Below are positions 42,201 through 54,234 of a stretch of 64,000 bases of DNA, in pieces; the stretch's first letter is position 1; each line of letters begins with the position of its first letter. A program made the translations under genes and the position numbers. Source of the DNA: Simplicillium sp. C3G150-2 (lineage: Eukaryota > Ascomycota > Sordariomycetes > Hypocreales > Cordycipitaceae). Below the pieces are notes generated by a model. The model was not told the origin of the DNA. It ran no database searches and saw only the letters and a list, made by a program, of their open reading frames with translations. Where the stretch lies: positions 3,224,001 to 3,288,000 of the forward strand of contig JAJIYY010000004.1 in the NCBI GenBank assembly GCA_022702485.1. The letters are read 5' to 3'.

Positions 42201-45200
42201 ACGGACCGTTTAAAAATCAGAAAAAATTGATTCACGAGCAGAAAAAATTACAACAGTTCATGATTTGCTTCGGCTACAAGTCCCCCTTCCTCCCATATTA
42301 TTTGGAAGCCTATTCCAGCTCAAACTTAATTATCCAATGCGTCACGGCTTTCCTCTCCGCTCGGCGTTGTGTCCGCTCCGCCAGAGGAAAGAAAAGGAAA
42401 GGAAAGGGAAAAGAAAACACGTCAAGCCACAGTCGTGTACTAGCCACACGTCCCCATGTTCAGAAGTCCCCATGCCCCCATGCCCCCATGGTCCATGCTA
42501 TGCTCCATGCCTGTCTCCATGCATGCCATGCCCTTGTCTGCTGAGAAGTGCATTCTAGACCACCGCCCAATGACTGCAGATCAAGGAAACGGGTTCCATG
42601 CCGATCCACCCTCAACAAATTTGTGGCTTGAGTGCGAAAGCAAAAGGACGCAATCCCAAATCCACCAGCCACAGGCCAAGTCCACGCCAACGGTTCGCCG
42701 CCGCGGACTGTCTTCGGCCACTAACATGCTAGTGGCTCAATGCTGCTCACTGCGCTCCTCTTCACTGTAACCACTACACCCACTGCACCAGTCCCTGCGA
42801 GTAGACTGGCACTGTTAAAATTACAGGGGGTATCCACGCTGTAATGGATCACAGTCACTACGGGCTCACTGCAAACAATTAGCTGTTCCATTCGGCACAT
42901 CTCCCGCGAACGTATGACTGTCTTTTCATTCGCCACAATGCGTCGTCTTCCCCCAATTAATAATGGGAAAGTCACATCCAATCGCTTGCCCTTGCTTCTG
43001 CCGGATTCCAATTTTCGAGACCGACAGAGCACGGTGGCGGAACTCGGGATCGTCACTCCTCCCATCGTGTCCTACCCTATTGCAACAGTAGCCTTGCTGG
43101 AGATCATTGACAGTAGCCCAAATTCGACTACCCGTCGTATAATTAATCCACTCTGGCTTTTTAACTCGTAAAAAATCTACGGGACTTTCCATATGCCTTT
43201 GACTCTTTCGGTCTTTCGCAGAATTTGCAACGTAGCTAGTCAGTTGCATTACAACATATAGCCGGAGCCTTCTCCGCGATGTGAAAGCGAACCAGTGACG
43301 TAGGGGAGCCGCGTTGAGCCACTGAGAGTCCAGCCACAGTGATCAGCCGTGGGGTGTTTGCGAAATCTGCAGTCCATCGTGGACCCAAAAAAAAAAAATC
43401 AACTTGTGGCGGTGCAAATATCAATGGCTACTAGAATTAGACAACTACATACATGTACATTAGACAACGAATGTGGAAAGAGCGTCATGGAGTCACAGCC
43501 GTTGCTAGACGGTCGTTTTCTTCCGAAAGCCTACTTCTCCGGCCCAAAATACGCGTTAAAAGCTTCTTTTAAGTTGATCGCGCTGCACGATGACGAAGTT
43601 GACGGCCTGGCCGGACTGGGGGGCACTAGCCACTTACCACTAGCACTGGGACACCACTGGGACAAGGGTACGGGTTCCCAGCGAGTCCACATACAACACC
43701 AGTGATATTCCTTTTGGGTGAGCTGCAACTCATATCGGCTATGCACAGCCACACGGCTTTGTGTGGAGCGACGACCACAGCTACCGCCACTACAGACCGC
43801 ACGATTGCTGTGAATTTCATCATGCTGTAAATCATGACATACATTACGGTAAAAAAAGAGAAGAAAAAAAATCCTACGTCAGGCCAAAGGAAGCGCGCTA
43901 TGGCGCTACGGCCCATCGTATTACCAGGGTCTCCATCACTAGCCACCAGTTCACTAGGCTCCAGCGCATCTACCAGAAGTCCCTGAAGTCTTTGCCTCGA
44001 ATGGAGACTGCGCTACTGCACGCTGCGATGGGCGTCCACGAGAATCGTCTCCGTGTTTGGACATGTTGGCCGAGCCTATGCGAGAAGGCATGTCATTAGT
44101 GCGTTGCCTAACCATGCAAGCTGACTTCTACTCTCTGCACTAAACGATGCTAACTGGACCAACCGAACTTTGGACCCTTGACCCAAAGAGCCATGATGAA
44201 CGGCCGGCTTTATCCATGCCGTTGATGCAGACAGACAATCCCTTGTCAATGTGTAGTGAAACCCGACGCTTACCGACTTTTTCTTCAAAATGTACACATC
44301 ATTGACGTGGGCGGTTGCTGATCGAGATCGGACAATGCTGATTTTCACCCGAGCTTTCCCATAATTATTTCCTCATTACTACTGTATTCCGCCCGCCCTC
44401 CGCTGATGTAACGTGGGTTGCGATATTAGGTAAATTTTGCCCATGAATTATATAGCCCTGTTTGGGTTTTAATGCGGGCAAAAAAACAAAAACAAAAAAA
44501 AAACACATACCGCTTTATGACGTGCAAAGCATATTCGGCACTTATCCCATGTGGCTGCACCCATGCCATGCCATGACAGCAGAAACGGAAGCGTCCAACG
44601 AATGAAAAATCCAACCGCGTGCAAAGAGGTGTCGTCATTTGCAACTGTGGCTGGTGGGGTTTTTGGAGAAAGCTTTTACGCTGTGGCATGCAGCCACTTT
44701 TGCCAATAAACACTAGCCACCGAAGGGGTGTGCTGGTAGGAGTCACCCAGCAGTGGGAGCCACTCCCTAGACAGAAAGAAAAGAGTGAGTCTGCACAGCC
44801 CGCCGCGGTACCTGCAAGACGTCGCCTAAACCGTGAAGCTCCCCTGCACCTCCGTACTATGCTCCGTCGAGGGCTCCAGAGTCAAGGTCTCCAGAATTAA
44901 ATTGGCTCTCGCAAGGAAACAATAACGGAAACACAAGCGTCCCACGCCGAACCCGCGGGCCCCCTGTAGAAGAGGCGTTGATGCCCAGAGGGCCTAGGTA
45001 GGCCTGGAACCTCCCAAGGGGTACTGAAGCAACTGTACAGTACTCGACAGCCCCCTGTAGCCTCTCGCAAAGTCTCGCTTTCAGGGACCCTTGTTCAGGT
45101 CCTGTGTCCGCTCGGAGACCCGAAAGGACCCCTCCACTCCCCCGTCCCTCCACTGTTCCAGACGCCTGTTAGGTAGGCACGGAGCTCATTTGCCTATCAG

Positions 45201-45299
45201 CTTGGAACTGTTACCCACTAAATTAACTGGCGCATTAAACAGCAAATGATAATGATTAGTGATTATTTTTTCAGAGTGTGTTTCCATTTTTAAAAGTCG

Positions 45300-45303
<4 letters not shown>

Positions 45304-45353
<50 letters not shown>
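45304..45353. repeat. (TTA)n microsatellite, about 16 units
   Basis: A near-perfect run of TTA/TAT/ATT triplets about 50 bp long in the gene-poor region. It appears as an artificial poly-Asn or poly-Leu frame on the two strands. Confidence 0.95.
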
Positions 45354-45354
<1 letters not shown>

Positions 45355-46018
45355 TTACCACCATCGTTTAGGTCGGTATTTGACACGGACTCTGGACCCC
45401 TTACCTACCGTCTAGTCATATTAGACGCTAAACACTGCAGCCTCTTGGGTTAGTTTTTCGATGTCTGACCCACGCTTAAACGTGTGCTCATCGGTTTTCA
45501 TCGAGCTTCATCGAGGCCGAAATTAAAGGACGGGGAGAGTGAAGCGCAAAATACACGCCAACGTGTACGGTGCATATCATACATGCACTGTAGCATATGC
45601 TGCATGGACATGTAGCATGTACACGTAGCATATTTGTATGGTATTTTACGCTAAAAACATCACAATTTCGTCAATACCGTGCTTGCATGATGCTGCTGCT
45701 ATAATTATCTCCTCCAGAACTTCCTGCAGTGACACAAGGCTTGCCCATCGATTACAGCACACATGTCCATCACTGTCGATGCATGTGGGATGATGTTAAC
45801 CGCCAGACACATTCGCCCCCGCACCAGACTGCACCGGCGGTGCTTCCGTGGACCAGTGATGCATCAAGGCTTCGCATTCCTTTTCATTCTGTGGCCCAAG
45901 GGTACCCTCCAACATGCAGGTTCTCCGATCAACACACGGTTCCCCCTCCCATCCACTCAGCCCTCCATCCCTTCCCTTGCGATTTTCCCTGCCCTTTTCC
46001 CTCAGTCGCCTCTTTTGG

Positions 46019-46049
46019 GGTGTGTGTATGTGTGTGTGCGTGTGTGTGT
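46019..46049. repeat. (GT)n microsatellite
   Basis: GTGTGTGTATGTGTGTGTGC followed by GTGTGTGTGT, interrupted twice. Confidence 0.9.
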
Positions 46050-46720
46050 CATCTACGTCTGTGATTTGCTGCTTGACCCCCCATCCCACCATCTCTGTTA
46101 ATTTGGAGTGAGGCGTCAACTGCATGTACGGCAAGTATGCATGTACGTGTACTGTACCGTCAAGAGTGATGAAGTTCGCCTTCAAGCCACAGCATCCCTT
46201 CCACCACCAGTGAGAGAAACGAGTTGAGGCTGGTGCTCAAGAGGCCTCAGCCACAGCATCAACCTTTACGTGCCGTTACGTAGGCTCGCAGGCGATACGG
46301 GGGGCTCCACTCGTGTGGCGGTTACCTTTGGGAACTCGCTTCAGCGTTCCGCTCTGGATCATCAGGATCCAAAACCAAGCTTGGGAGGGAGCTCAAGCCA
46401 TTGCCAATCGAGCAAGCGAGATAATTAGCTCATTGTTGGGACTGCTGTTTTGGGGGATTTTCTCTCTTGTGGTGATGCAATGTGACGCTGTTTGAAGGGT
46501 CGCTGTCCTCATTTGCCTCGTCTACAAAAAGGTCGACCACCGCCACGTCTGGGTCAAGCCACAGCTCGCTTCCCAATATTCTACGTTGACGCTGCCAAAA
46601 CGTCCTCGTGGCATTGCTTTTTATTGACCGCTAGAGCAATTCCTTCAGAGGCTGTTATATACTCTACCTTTGTATTATCCTTACTTCTTCTCTTTGATCC
46701 CTTTTCATATCCCATTTACC

Positions 46721-46751
<31 letters not shown>

Positions 46752-47019
46752 GTCGTCCAAGTCTCTGATATACCGTAACTCTTCGGTAGACCACGATTGA
46801 GCAGGACATTTTTTTTTCCTCCTTGGTCTTTGCACTACACACCCCCGGGTGTCAGCAGCAGGCAATAAAAGAGGAAAAAAAAAAAAAAACAGCCGGTGCC
46901 ACACTAGAACGGAGCCACAGACCAGGTAGCCACAGTCCCGCTCCACTAATCCCGGGGTTCTCGAACCTCTGGTGGTCTCTCAGCGCAGGCCAGAACCAAA
47001 AAGCCTTTTTGCTTTGGTG

Positions 47020-47043
47020 CAGCAGCAGCAGCAGCAGCAGCAG
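47020..47043. repeat. (CAG)8 microsatellite
   Basis: Eight perfect CAG units, then CGCCAGCGCCAG, about 760 bp before the grainyhead start codon. It could lie within a long leader but is not in a supported coding frame. Confidence 0.9.
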
Positions 47044-47799
47044 CGCCAGCGCCAGGCCACTGCAATTCTCATTCTCAGCGTTGGCCCCCACCACTTATTA
47101 TATTCCACCATCCCATCCGCCGTCCGTTTCCAAGCGACGTCCCTTCTCTCTCTTTTCCTTCTTGGATTTTTTATTTCAGAGGAACTTGAACAACATTTGA
47201 GAAACTTAATTCCTTTATTCTCTCTTTTTTGCTTTGTTTTCAAACCTCCCCCATCCTCTCTCACTATCCCGCCATCACCTGCCACACTCGCTGTGTCTGT
47301 CACCCCGTCGCTCTTTCCCTCGCCGTCTCTCTCGAAAAGTCGTTCCAACGTGGCTGTGCCACTGACTGTTTGTTTGTCGCCCGCCGCCTTCGACTTTCAC
47401 GACGAGATCATTTTATCTGCCCCCAAAGCTGTTCGACCCGGCGAAATTTGGAAATCATACCCAGACGCATATTTAGGATATCCTCGGCTCCTATCTATGC
47501 TTTAATGTCACGACCGTTGTGGTGACATTGATTTTCCTTGTTTCTTTCTTCCTCTCCTCGTCGCTGTCTACCTACGCTGTCTACCTCCCCCTTCGCTCTT
47601 CGCTGGTACGACACTGAACGCCATTCTGGGCTGATCACGTACGCACGCAACATACCACGTCCATCGTCTCAACCTTACCACCTTTTTTTTGTTGAAGCGA
47701 TTCGAAATATCCTGCAGCTCCCTACATGGTCTGCAATTTTGCTCAATCTCTTTAGCCATCTTTTTTTTTTTTTTCGATTTTTTCAAGTCTCCTGTCGCC

Positions 47800-50346
47800 A
47801 TGTTCAGCCAAAGGTAAGCAACCCATATCCCGCAGTTGGACAGTCTCGTATTCAGCTTCGCCACCGCACGATGCAACGACTATCGAGAAAATCAATAATA
47901 CTGCCTATTTTGATTTGTCCCGACCCGAAAATTCTCCTCCCAAAATGCCGATAAACTAACCATTCGTCCTTGATACAGAACGAGCGCGCAAAAGCCTGCG
48001 GATGACTTGTTGGCCAACTTTAGGCAACAGTTCCCTGAAATCAGGACCACCACAGAAGCTTCCCCCGATGGCTTGCAACAGACTGCTGGGCCCGATAATG
48101 GCTCCATGAACCCCCCTGCAACACAGGCGTAAGTTTTGTCCCGATTTCAATCCCAGAAATCATATCTATTCTGCTCAGAATAGTTCCCCTCTTGTGTAAA
48201 ACTCTCTGCTAACATATACTCTACTAGTGGTCAACCTGCTATTACTGCTCCTGATCATTTCCACGACCAAGACCCAACTCCTCGCGCGAGTGATCCATGG
48301 CGATTCACTCCCTCTCTCCTGGACCCCAACTCTTTCGCCTACAACTCCTTTGCACAGAATGCACCCGGACTATTCACCCCTAACCCCTCAGGGCCTGGCG
48401 CCCTCTTACACTCCCAGGCTGGCGATTTGCATACACCGACGCTCGGTTTGCTCCAGGGAATGGTTACGCCGCTTTCTATGCCTGTTTCTGGAGAAATCTT
48501 ATCTGGAGCCCCAGCCCCAGAAATGGGAGGTGGCTTCCAGACTCTTCAACCTCATCAGCTGCATCACTTCAACCCCTTCGTCAACATGGGAGGAGCCCCC
48601 GGCGGTCAGCAAGCCTTTGCGCCATCTACATTTGTCCATCAAGATACCGGTTACGAGACTATGGAACACGATGGATCCCCGATGGATTCTGACATGTCCG
48701 AGGGCAAAATGCCCACGATTTCCTCTACTATCCATGCTCGCCAGGGGGCTGCTATTCAAGCCTCGTACCCTCTCCCTCCTTCCGCCGAAAAGTTTCGCTT
48801 TCACTCGACCCTCAACGCACCCACAGCGATGATCAAGCACGCAGATGAGATCCCCATCACTTACCTGAACAAGGGACAGGCCTATTCCCTGTCTGTTGTG
48901 GATACAAATGCCACCCTGCCGGTCCAGCCAGGCACCAAGTTCAGAACATTTGTCCGCGTGTCTTTTGAAGACGAGGAACAACGGCAAAAGCCCGGTGTAT
49001 GCTGGGGTTTGTGGAAAGAGGGCCGTGGAACGAACGAAGCTCATCAGCGTGGTGGCAAACTACAGGCTGTAGAGTATGTCGAAGCCAGCCAACCTCCCGA
49101 AGGTGATGACAAGAGAACTCGTATTGAATTGGAATCCTCATCCTTTGATGGATTCTGCGTAACTTGGACTCCAGGAACAAACGGTGCCGCCGAAGTTAAC
49201 GTTGCAGTACGCTTCAATTTCTTGTCGACCGACTTTAGCCACTCCAAGGGAGTTAAGGGTATTCCTGTCCGACTCTGCGCCAAGACAACTAAGATTTCTG
49301 GCGATACACAAGAATCTGTCGACACCAAGCCTGAGGTTTGCTTTTGCAAGGTCAAGCTTTTCCGAGACCACGGTGCCGAGCGCAAACTGTCCAACGATGT
49401 CGCTCATGTCAAGAAGTCTATTGATAAGCTTAAGCAGCAGATTGCTCAGGCTGAGAGCGGTATGAAAGATATGAGCAAGAGAAAGAGGCAAAGCTTGGCC
49501 TCCAAGGCTAGCAATGACTCTCGTGGCCCAGGAAAGACGAAGCATAAGCGAACATGGTCCATGTCGTCGGCCAGTTCCTCCAACGAGCGACCTCGCCTTA
49601 CTCTCGAAGAAGACTTGCACTTCCGCTTGCAAACACTTCAAGACATGTTTACTAGCACTCGACCCATGAGCATCTTGTTTTTGCGCGGCGAAGAGGGCGA
49701 CGACCCCGACCTGCATCCCGTTTCTCTCCCTGGTGACCTGTCGCCCTTTAATCGCGAAGGACGCAACCTCCAAGCTCGCAGTGGCCAAAGCTCCGTTAGA
49801 AGCTCTTTGGTATCCCCCAGCCCTAGCTCTTTGTCTCTGGCATCTCAAGCTTCAGGATGGCAAAACTACGAAAACCGTGCCAACAACGACCAAGTTACGG
49901 CTGTCAGCAAAGTTGACGACTCTGGCACTCTTAGCGGCTGGATCGAGGCCCTCGGTGTCGACTCGTCCTACCGCCCACCTGTCGACCGCAACCCAAAGCC
50001 CGTGGCCTGTTTCTATATCCTGCACGAAAAGCCGGGTGACTCGGAGGTCCGAGAATATCACAGAGCTGTTTATCTGATGAAGCGAACTCTGGAAGAGTTT
50101 AACAAGCAGGTCGCAGCTAAATGGAACATTGACGCTTCTCGTATTCAGCGAAGTGTCCACGTTTTGCAAAGCGGCCTCGAAGTCGAGTTAGATGACGATG
50201 TCCTCCGCGAGCTCAAAGAGGGCCAGGATATGCGACTTCAGATTCAGGAGACCGCCGACCAGTCGAAAATGGATACTGACGAGTCGATGGAAGACGCTGG
50301 AGCGACGACAGCCTCTGGAGGCATCACTCTACGACTTGCATTTTAA
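47800..50346 (+). CDS. csp-2: Grainyhead/CP2-type transcription factor (CSP-2/GRHL ortholog)
   Basis: Exons 47800-47813, 47979-48128 and 48228-50346, giving 760 residues. The first coding exon is only 14 bp (MFSQ plus part of Arg), and the junctions give R|TSAQKPADDLLANF and TQA|GQPAITAPD. The Grh/CP2 DNA-binding domain spans about residues 195-410, with EKFRFHSTLNAPTAMIKHAD, ITYLNKGQAYSLSV, and a VRFNFLSTDFSHSKGVKGIP stretch. A basic Ser-rich linker follows, then a C-terminal ubiquitin-like/dimerisation part (VHVLQSGLEVELDDDVLREL). In Neurospora the ortholog csp-2 is needed for conidial separation and controls wall-remodelling genes. The leader is long and CT/T-rich. The choice of the 14-bp exon rests on phase and a good GTAAGC donor. 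Confidence 0.92.
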
Positions 50347-52854
50347 TCAGTATATATATAACGCCAAGCATGGCGCGAACGAACGAACGAACGAAAGGAG
50401 TCCTACAGTATACGAAGTAGGATAATGTGGAGGAGATACGACTGTTTTTTTTTTTCTCTTAATGATACCAGCGGTGTTTTCTTTTTTTGGATTTACGACT
50501 TTATTCGTCTTCTGGTCCATTTGAAAAATCAGGCAACTTTTCAAATGGACAGGCCACGCAGCATCTCGGAGAGTAGCATGACTACTTGGTGGGACCACGA
50601 ATGGGTGAAGCAGCGATTATCACCTTTGGGCAAGATGATGAGCTGTGTGGCATTATGCTGTATTTTTTGGGACTTGGGTAGTCCAAGCAATACGTTTATT
50701 TGTTTTCGGATTCCTTGGAGCAGGACGGGAGGAATCAAGCAGTCCAAAGAAGCCATTTACGAACCTGGCTGGACAAAGTTATGAAAGCATACATTGCATA
50801 TTAAAAAGGATTTTTGGAGATGTACTATTGGGGGCAGAGCTAAGCAAGGCAGAGCAGAGTGTCACATACATGTATTTGATAGTGAGCGTATACGAGGAGG
50901 ATGTAATATTGGAGTGTGCAGATATATAATTACGCAAATACATGAATTGCTACAATGACGTTGACTTATTAAATGATGTGACTGTGCAGTGTCTTGTACA
51001 TGATATTCAATTGTGGTATTTATTTGTGATGACCTGAACGATGGAGTGTAGTTGAGCGTGCAATGGGCGGAGGGTCTGAAGGGCAGGCGGGAGTGGCGGA
51101 ATGAGGATTGTGAGCACGGCATGTGGATTAGCAGAGTCGGTAATACTTAATTTTTTTTTTATTTTTTTTTTTGGTCACGGCTGCATGGTTCGTCAATGGG
51201 AATTTTGAATTCCAGGTACGAGTACAAGACAAGACATGAGTGCAGGGATATGGAGGAATAGGGCCAGGAACAAGAGGAACGGAGATGGGTGAATCGGGAG
51301 GTGGCAGTGCAAATTTAGTGGGAGGAAGAAGTCCCCTGTAGAGTCCCTGTGGTCCCCTGTATTTTTCGGACAGTGTGTGGGAAATAGGTGCAAAAATAGA
51401 AGAGATTTACCAACCTAGACGGTGTTCCGGAGAGTTTACAGTGGATGGGAGTGGTGGATAGGGAGTTTACAGTGGCATGATGGATGGGAGTGGTGGCGGA
51501 CAGGGGATTACCCTGGGCTTAGGGGGAGAGACAATAGGTGTGCTTCGCCACAGTGGAGTGCGTAGCCGAGGGAAGAAAATCAAGGAAAATGTTCGATGAG
51601 GTGTGGGGGGGATGCAACGTCAGGAACAGTAATGACTGAGAAGAATTCGGGATGTTCGGGGGGTCCTGACTATGAATTGATTTGAATGAAAAGAATTGGA
51701 TTGGATTGAATTGGATTGAATTGAAAAAGGATTGAGTTGATGGACGGGGAGTTGGGTTGAGGGGAGTGATTGGTGGTGTGATGATGGGCCGAGGATGGGG
51801 CGATGTTCAGCTTTTGTTGGAGAGATAGAGTTAGGTTACGGTTTTAGTGAGCAGTCATTGGGTGATGAATCGAATAGAAACTGCGTGTTTACAATGGCAA
51901 TGGCAATGGCAATGGCACGATGATATGGGATGTACACTTGTTGTAGTGTACAGTGATGTTTGAATTTCACACATCGACACAACAGCACTAATTAGCGGGA
52001 GGCAGCCAACAAGACAGAACCGACTGAGCGGCATGTACGGGCAAGGGGATTTGCGTTGTTGGGGGGCCACTGGTGATGTGCCGTCGATTTTCGTGTCGTA
52101 TAAGGTGGGACGTGGAGTTTGGGGGATCTGAGGGGTGGTGTTTTTTGGGGGGGGTTTGGCAAGGGTTCAATTACGAGTACATATGTAGTGTTTATTTTTG
52201 CTTATTTATTTGATTATTTATGGTATTGTTTTATACGAGTGTGTGTTGAAAAAAGGAGAGGAGGATCGTCGGTGGTTTGGAAGGGGATCGAGGCTGTGAA
52301 GCGCTAGAGCGTGCAGTGTAAGTGCTGTGATCATTAGTGGTGGTGAGCTGCAGGGGTGCAGGGTTTGCTGCAGGGTCTGCGGTGTGGTGCAGTCTAGGCC
52401 CTGCCAAGGGATTTGGTAGGGAGTCAAGGGTGTTGATGGGCTGCTGTAGCGCACTCAGTGTATTGGAGTGTATCTATTGGGAGTATGGCGGTGCAGCGGG
52501 TGCGGAATGTCGCACTTGGACAAGGAAATAAGAATAAAAATAAAACTAAAAAATGGGGTGGGGACACGCCCTTTTATTGGGACACCTCACTAGCCACAGT
52601 TGACACCGCCAGCCAGTATCATTGACTGAATTGACGAATTGACTTAATTGAATTGTAGAAAATTAATGCACAACTTGAATGATGAGAATTAACAACGAAA
52701 TAATAATGGAATGCGTTGTTGTATTTCGATTCGACTCTCATTAAATGGCTGTAGTTATTAATCTGTAGTTGCATCATAATTGTTGAAATTATACGTGTCG
52801 CTTTAATGTAATGAGTGCCTCACCATCTGTGAGATGTGTATATTCAATGTTGGT
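50347..52854. other. Intergenic between convergent grainyhead and GNAT genes
   Basis: About 2.5 kb, long for two 3' flanks. It contains several short tandem repeats: (GAAC)4 at about 50377-50395, a duplicated 26-bp unit at 51432-51496, GGATTGAATT-type runs near 51.70 kb, (CAATGG)4 at 51892-51915 and GAATTGAC runs near 52.63 kb. No believable gene. Confidence 0.55.
51432..51496. repeat. Duplicated unit GAGTTTACAGTGG...GGGAGTGGTGG
   Basis: Two direct copies about 31 bp apart; the second has an 8-base insertion (CATGATGG). The flanks continue in GGATGGGAGTGG-like sequence. Confidence 0.75.
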
Positions 52855-53613
52855 CTACTTTTGCTTCTTGCCAAAATACTTCATATATCTAAACACATAC
52901 TCTCCCCACTTGGCATCAGGCCCCTCGTTCGGCGGCTTACACGGCGCATACTCATCCAAATCAATCTTGAGCGTCTGCACAATCTCAAACCCGCACTTCT
53001 CATACATCTTCCACGCGCCCGCCGAGGAATGCACCCACGCAAACAGTCCCATCTCATCACACACATTCGTCCCCCATTTCAGCAGCGCCGAACCAACCCC
53101 TCTACCCTGATACTTGGGATCGACCGTCAGCCCAATAATGAACATGCACCGCGTGCCAGGCGGCATCGTCTTCTCCATGAAGTCGTTCATGTCCTTGTCC
53201 GTCAGGCGCTCCAGGCGCTTCACGGGGTCCGTCTCTGCCGCGGCTGCTTTCTCTTCAGCCGCTACCTCTTCTGGTGTTGGTTTAGGGGAGGGCTCCCTAG
53301 GTGGCTCGTCGGGCGGCTGGATGCGCCCTTCTACCTTGGGCATGTCGGCGGCTTTGACGCCGCGGAAGCCCCAGTTGCAGACGCCCATGATGTCGCCCGT
53401 CTCTTCGTCGACGGCTTTGATGATGACGCAGATGGGGCGCTTGAGCAGTCCGGGCATGCTGGAGAGCGTGTAGGATTTCATGTCAAAGGGCTCTTTGGCG
53501 AGGTTCTTCATGTTGGTGTGGCGGTCGTCCTCGAAGGCGGATTCGGCCAGTTCCGCGAGGGCGGGGACGTCCTCTTGCTGGACGGGCTCGATGCGGAACC
53601 CCTTGCCTGACAT
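52855..53613 (-). CDS. GNAT-family N-acetyltransferase
   Basis: An intronless gene of 252 residues. The GNAT fold is visible as FRIEPVQQEDVPALAELAESAF at the start, VNWGF-like GVCNWGFRG in the middle, and the acetyl-CoA-binding strand and loop LTVDPKYQGRGVGSALLKWG (about 165-184, Q/RxxGxG/A motif) followed by WVHSSAGAWKMYEKCGFE. A Glu/Ala/Pro-rich insertion at about 100-125 separates strands. Fungal members of this kind are common, and their substrate (amines or small molecules) cannot be read from sequence. No targeting signal. Confidence 0.9.
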   Translation of the reverse strand: MSGKGFRIEPVQQEDVPALAELAESAFEDDRHTNMKNLAKEPFDMKSYTLSSMPGLLKRPICVIIKAVDEETGDIMGVCNWGFRGVKAADMPKVEGRIQPPDEPPREPSPKPTPEEVAAEEKAAAAETDPVKRLERLTDKDMNDFMEKTMPPGTRCMFIIGLTVDPKYQGRGVGSALLKWGTNVCDEMGLFAWVHSSAGAWKMYEKCGFEIVQTLKIDLDEYAPCKPPNEGPDAKWGEYVFRYMKYFGKKQK

Positions 53614-53898
53614 GATGAGTGGTGATGGTTTTGATAGGAGAGTAAAGTGTGGTCGTGGTGATGGCTCAATTGGCCTGAGATTGGAGGCGTTTGAGGTTCA
53701 CTTTATAGACGCTCGCGATGCGTGTAGTTGTCGTGGAAGCGAATAGACGAGCCAAAAAGTCTCCGCGCGCCGCCTGAGTCACTCCCCGTCTTTACAAGGT
53801 CAAAGTGCGCGCGCTAGTCGCGGTGGTCTGAAGTTGGACAGTGGCCTTCCTCAATGGGAAATTGGTCGCAGTGCTTGACTCGGATCGAGTAAAGGTGT

Positions 53899-54234
53899 TT
53901 ATTTGGTGGTTGAAGCCTTGAGGCGTTCTAGGATTTTAGATGCGAATTCTGCATCTGCTTCATCCACTGCAATAGTCTTTTCTCGGCCCTTGGCCCCGCG
54001 CACCAATTCCATCCGTGTCTTGGGGATCTCCAACACGCGACTCAGCACTTCAATGGCTTCTCTGTTCGCAAGACCGTCTCGCGGCTGAGATGCAAGCCCT
54101 AATTCAATGTATTCGTCCCCAATGGCTGTGATGCCCTGCTGTGCGCGACTCACGCCCGGCTTGACTCTCAATTGTAGCTGTACGATGCCCGTCTTGGCGA
54201 CGAACCGAATGGCCGATGAGCTGTACGACGCCAT
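53899..54234 (-). CDS. DUF167/UPF0235 family protein
   Basis: A 111-residue intronless protein matching the YggU-like family: LQLRVKPGVSRAQQGI at residues 20-35, then a middle DGLANREAIEVLSRVL (NxxAxxxLxxxL), and RMELVRGAKGREKTIAV near the end. Structures of the family show a small alpha/beta fold; its function is unknown. It lies head-to-tail upstream of the GNAT gene and diverges from the HAD protein gene. Confidence 0.9.
   Translation of the reverse strand: MASYSSSAIRFVAKTGIVQLQLRVKPGVSRAQQGITAIGDEYIELGLASQPRDGLANREAIEVLSRVLEIPKTRMELVRGAKGREKTIAVDEADAEFASKILERLKASTTK

Larger units (their letters stand above)
39226..47799. other. About 8.6 kb without a supportable gene
   Basis: Six-frame reading shows only scattered frames of up to about 140 residues with no domain, no splice-linked partner and odd composition. 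The region has microsatellites (45.3, 46.0 and 47.0 kb), a 24-T run near 46.72 kb, a repeated CCATG tract near 42.47-42.54 kb, and an excess of the short words ACTAGCCAC and AGCCACAG. From about 47.1 kb it becomes CT-rich, as expected for the leader of the grainyhead gene. It may hold long upstream control DNA, non-coding RNA, or decayed DNA. Confidence 0.6.

Noticed and set aside
45186..45386. Poly-Asn frame
   Set aside because: It is produced by the TTA microsatellite at 45304-45353.
46722..46745. Poly(T) run as a retroelement tail
   Set aside because: No reverse transcriptase frame, target duplication or element body is seen next to it. Similar T runs are common in leaders here.
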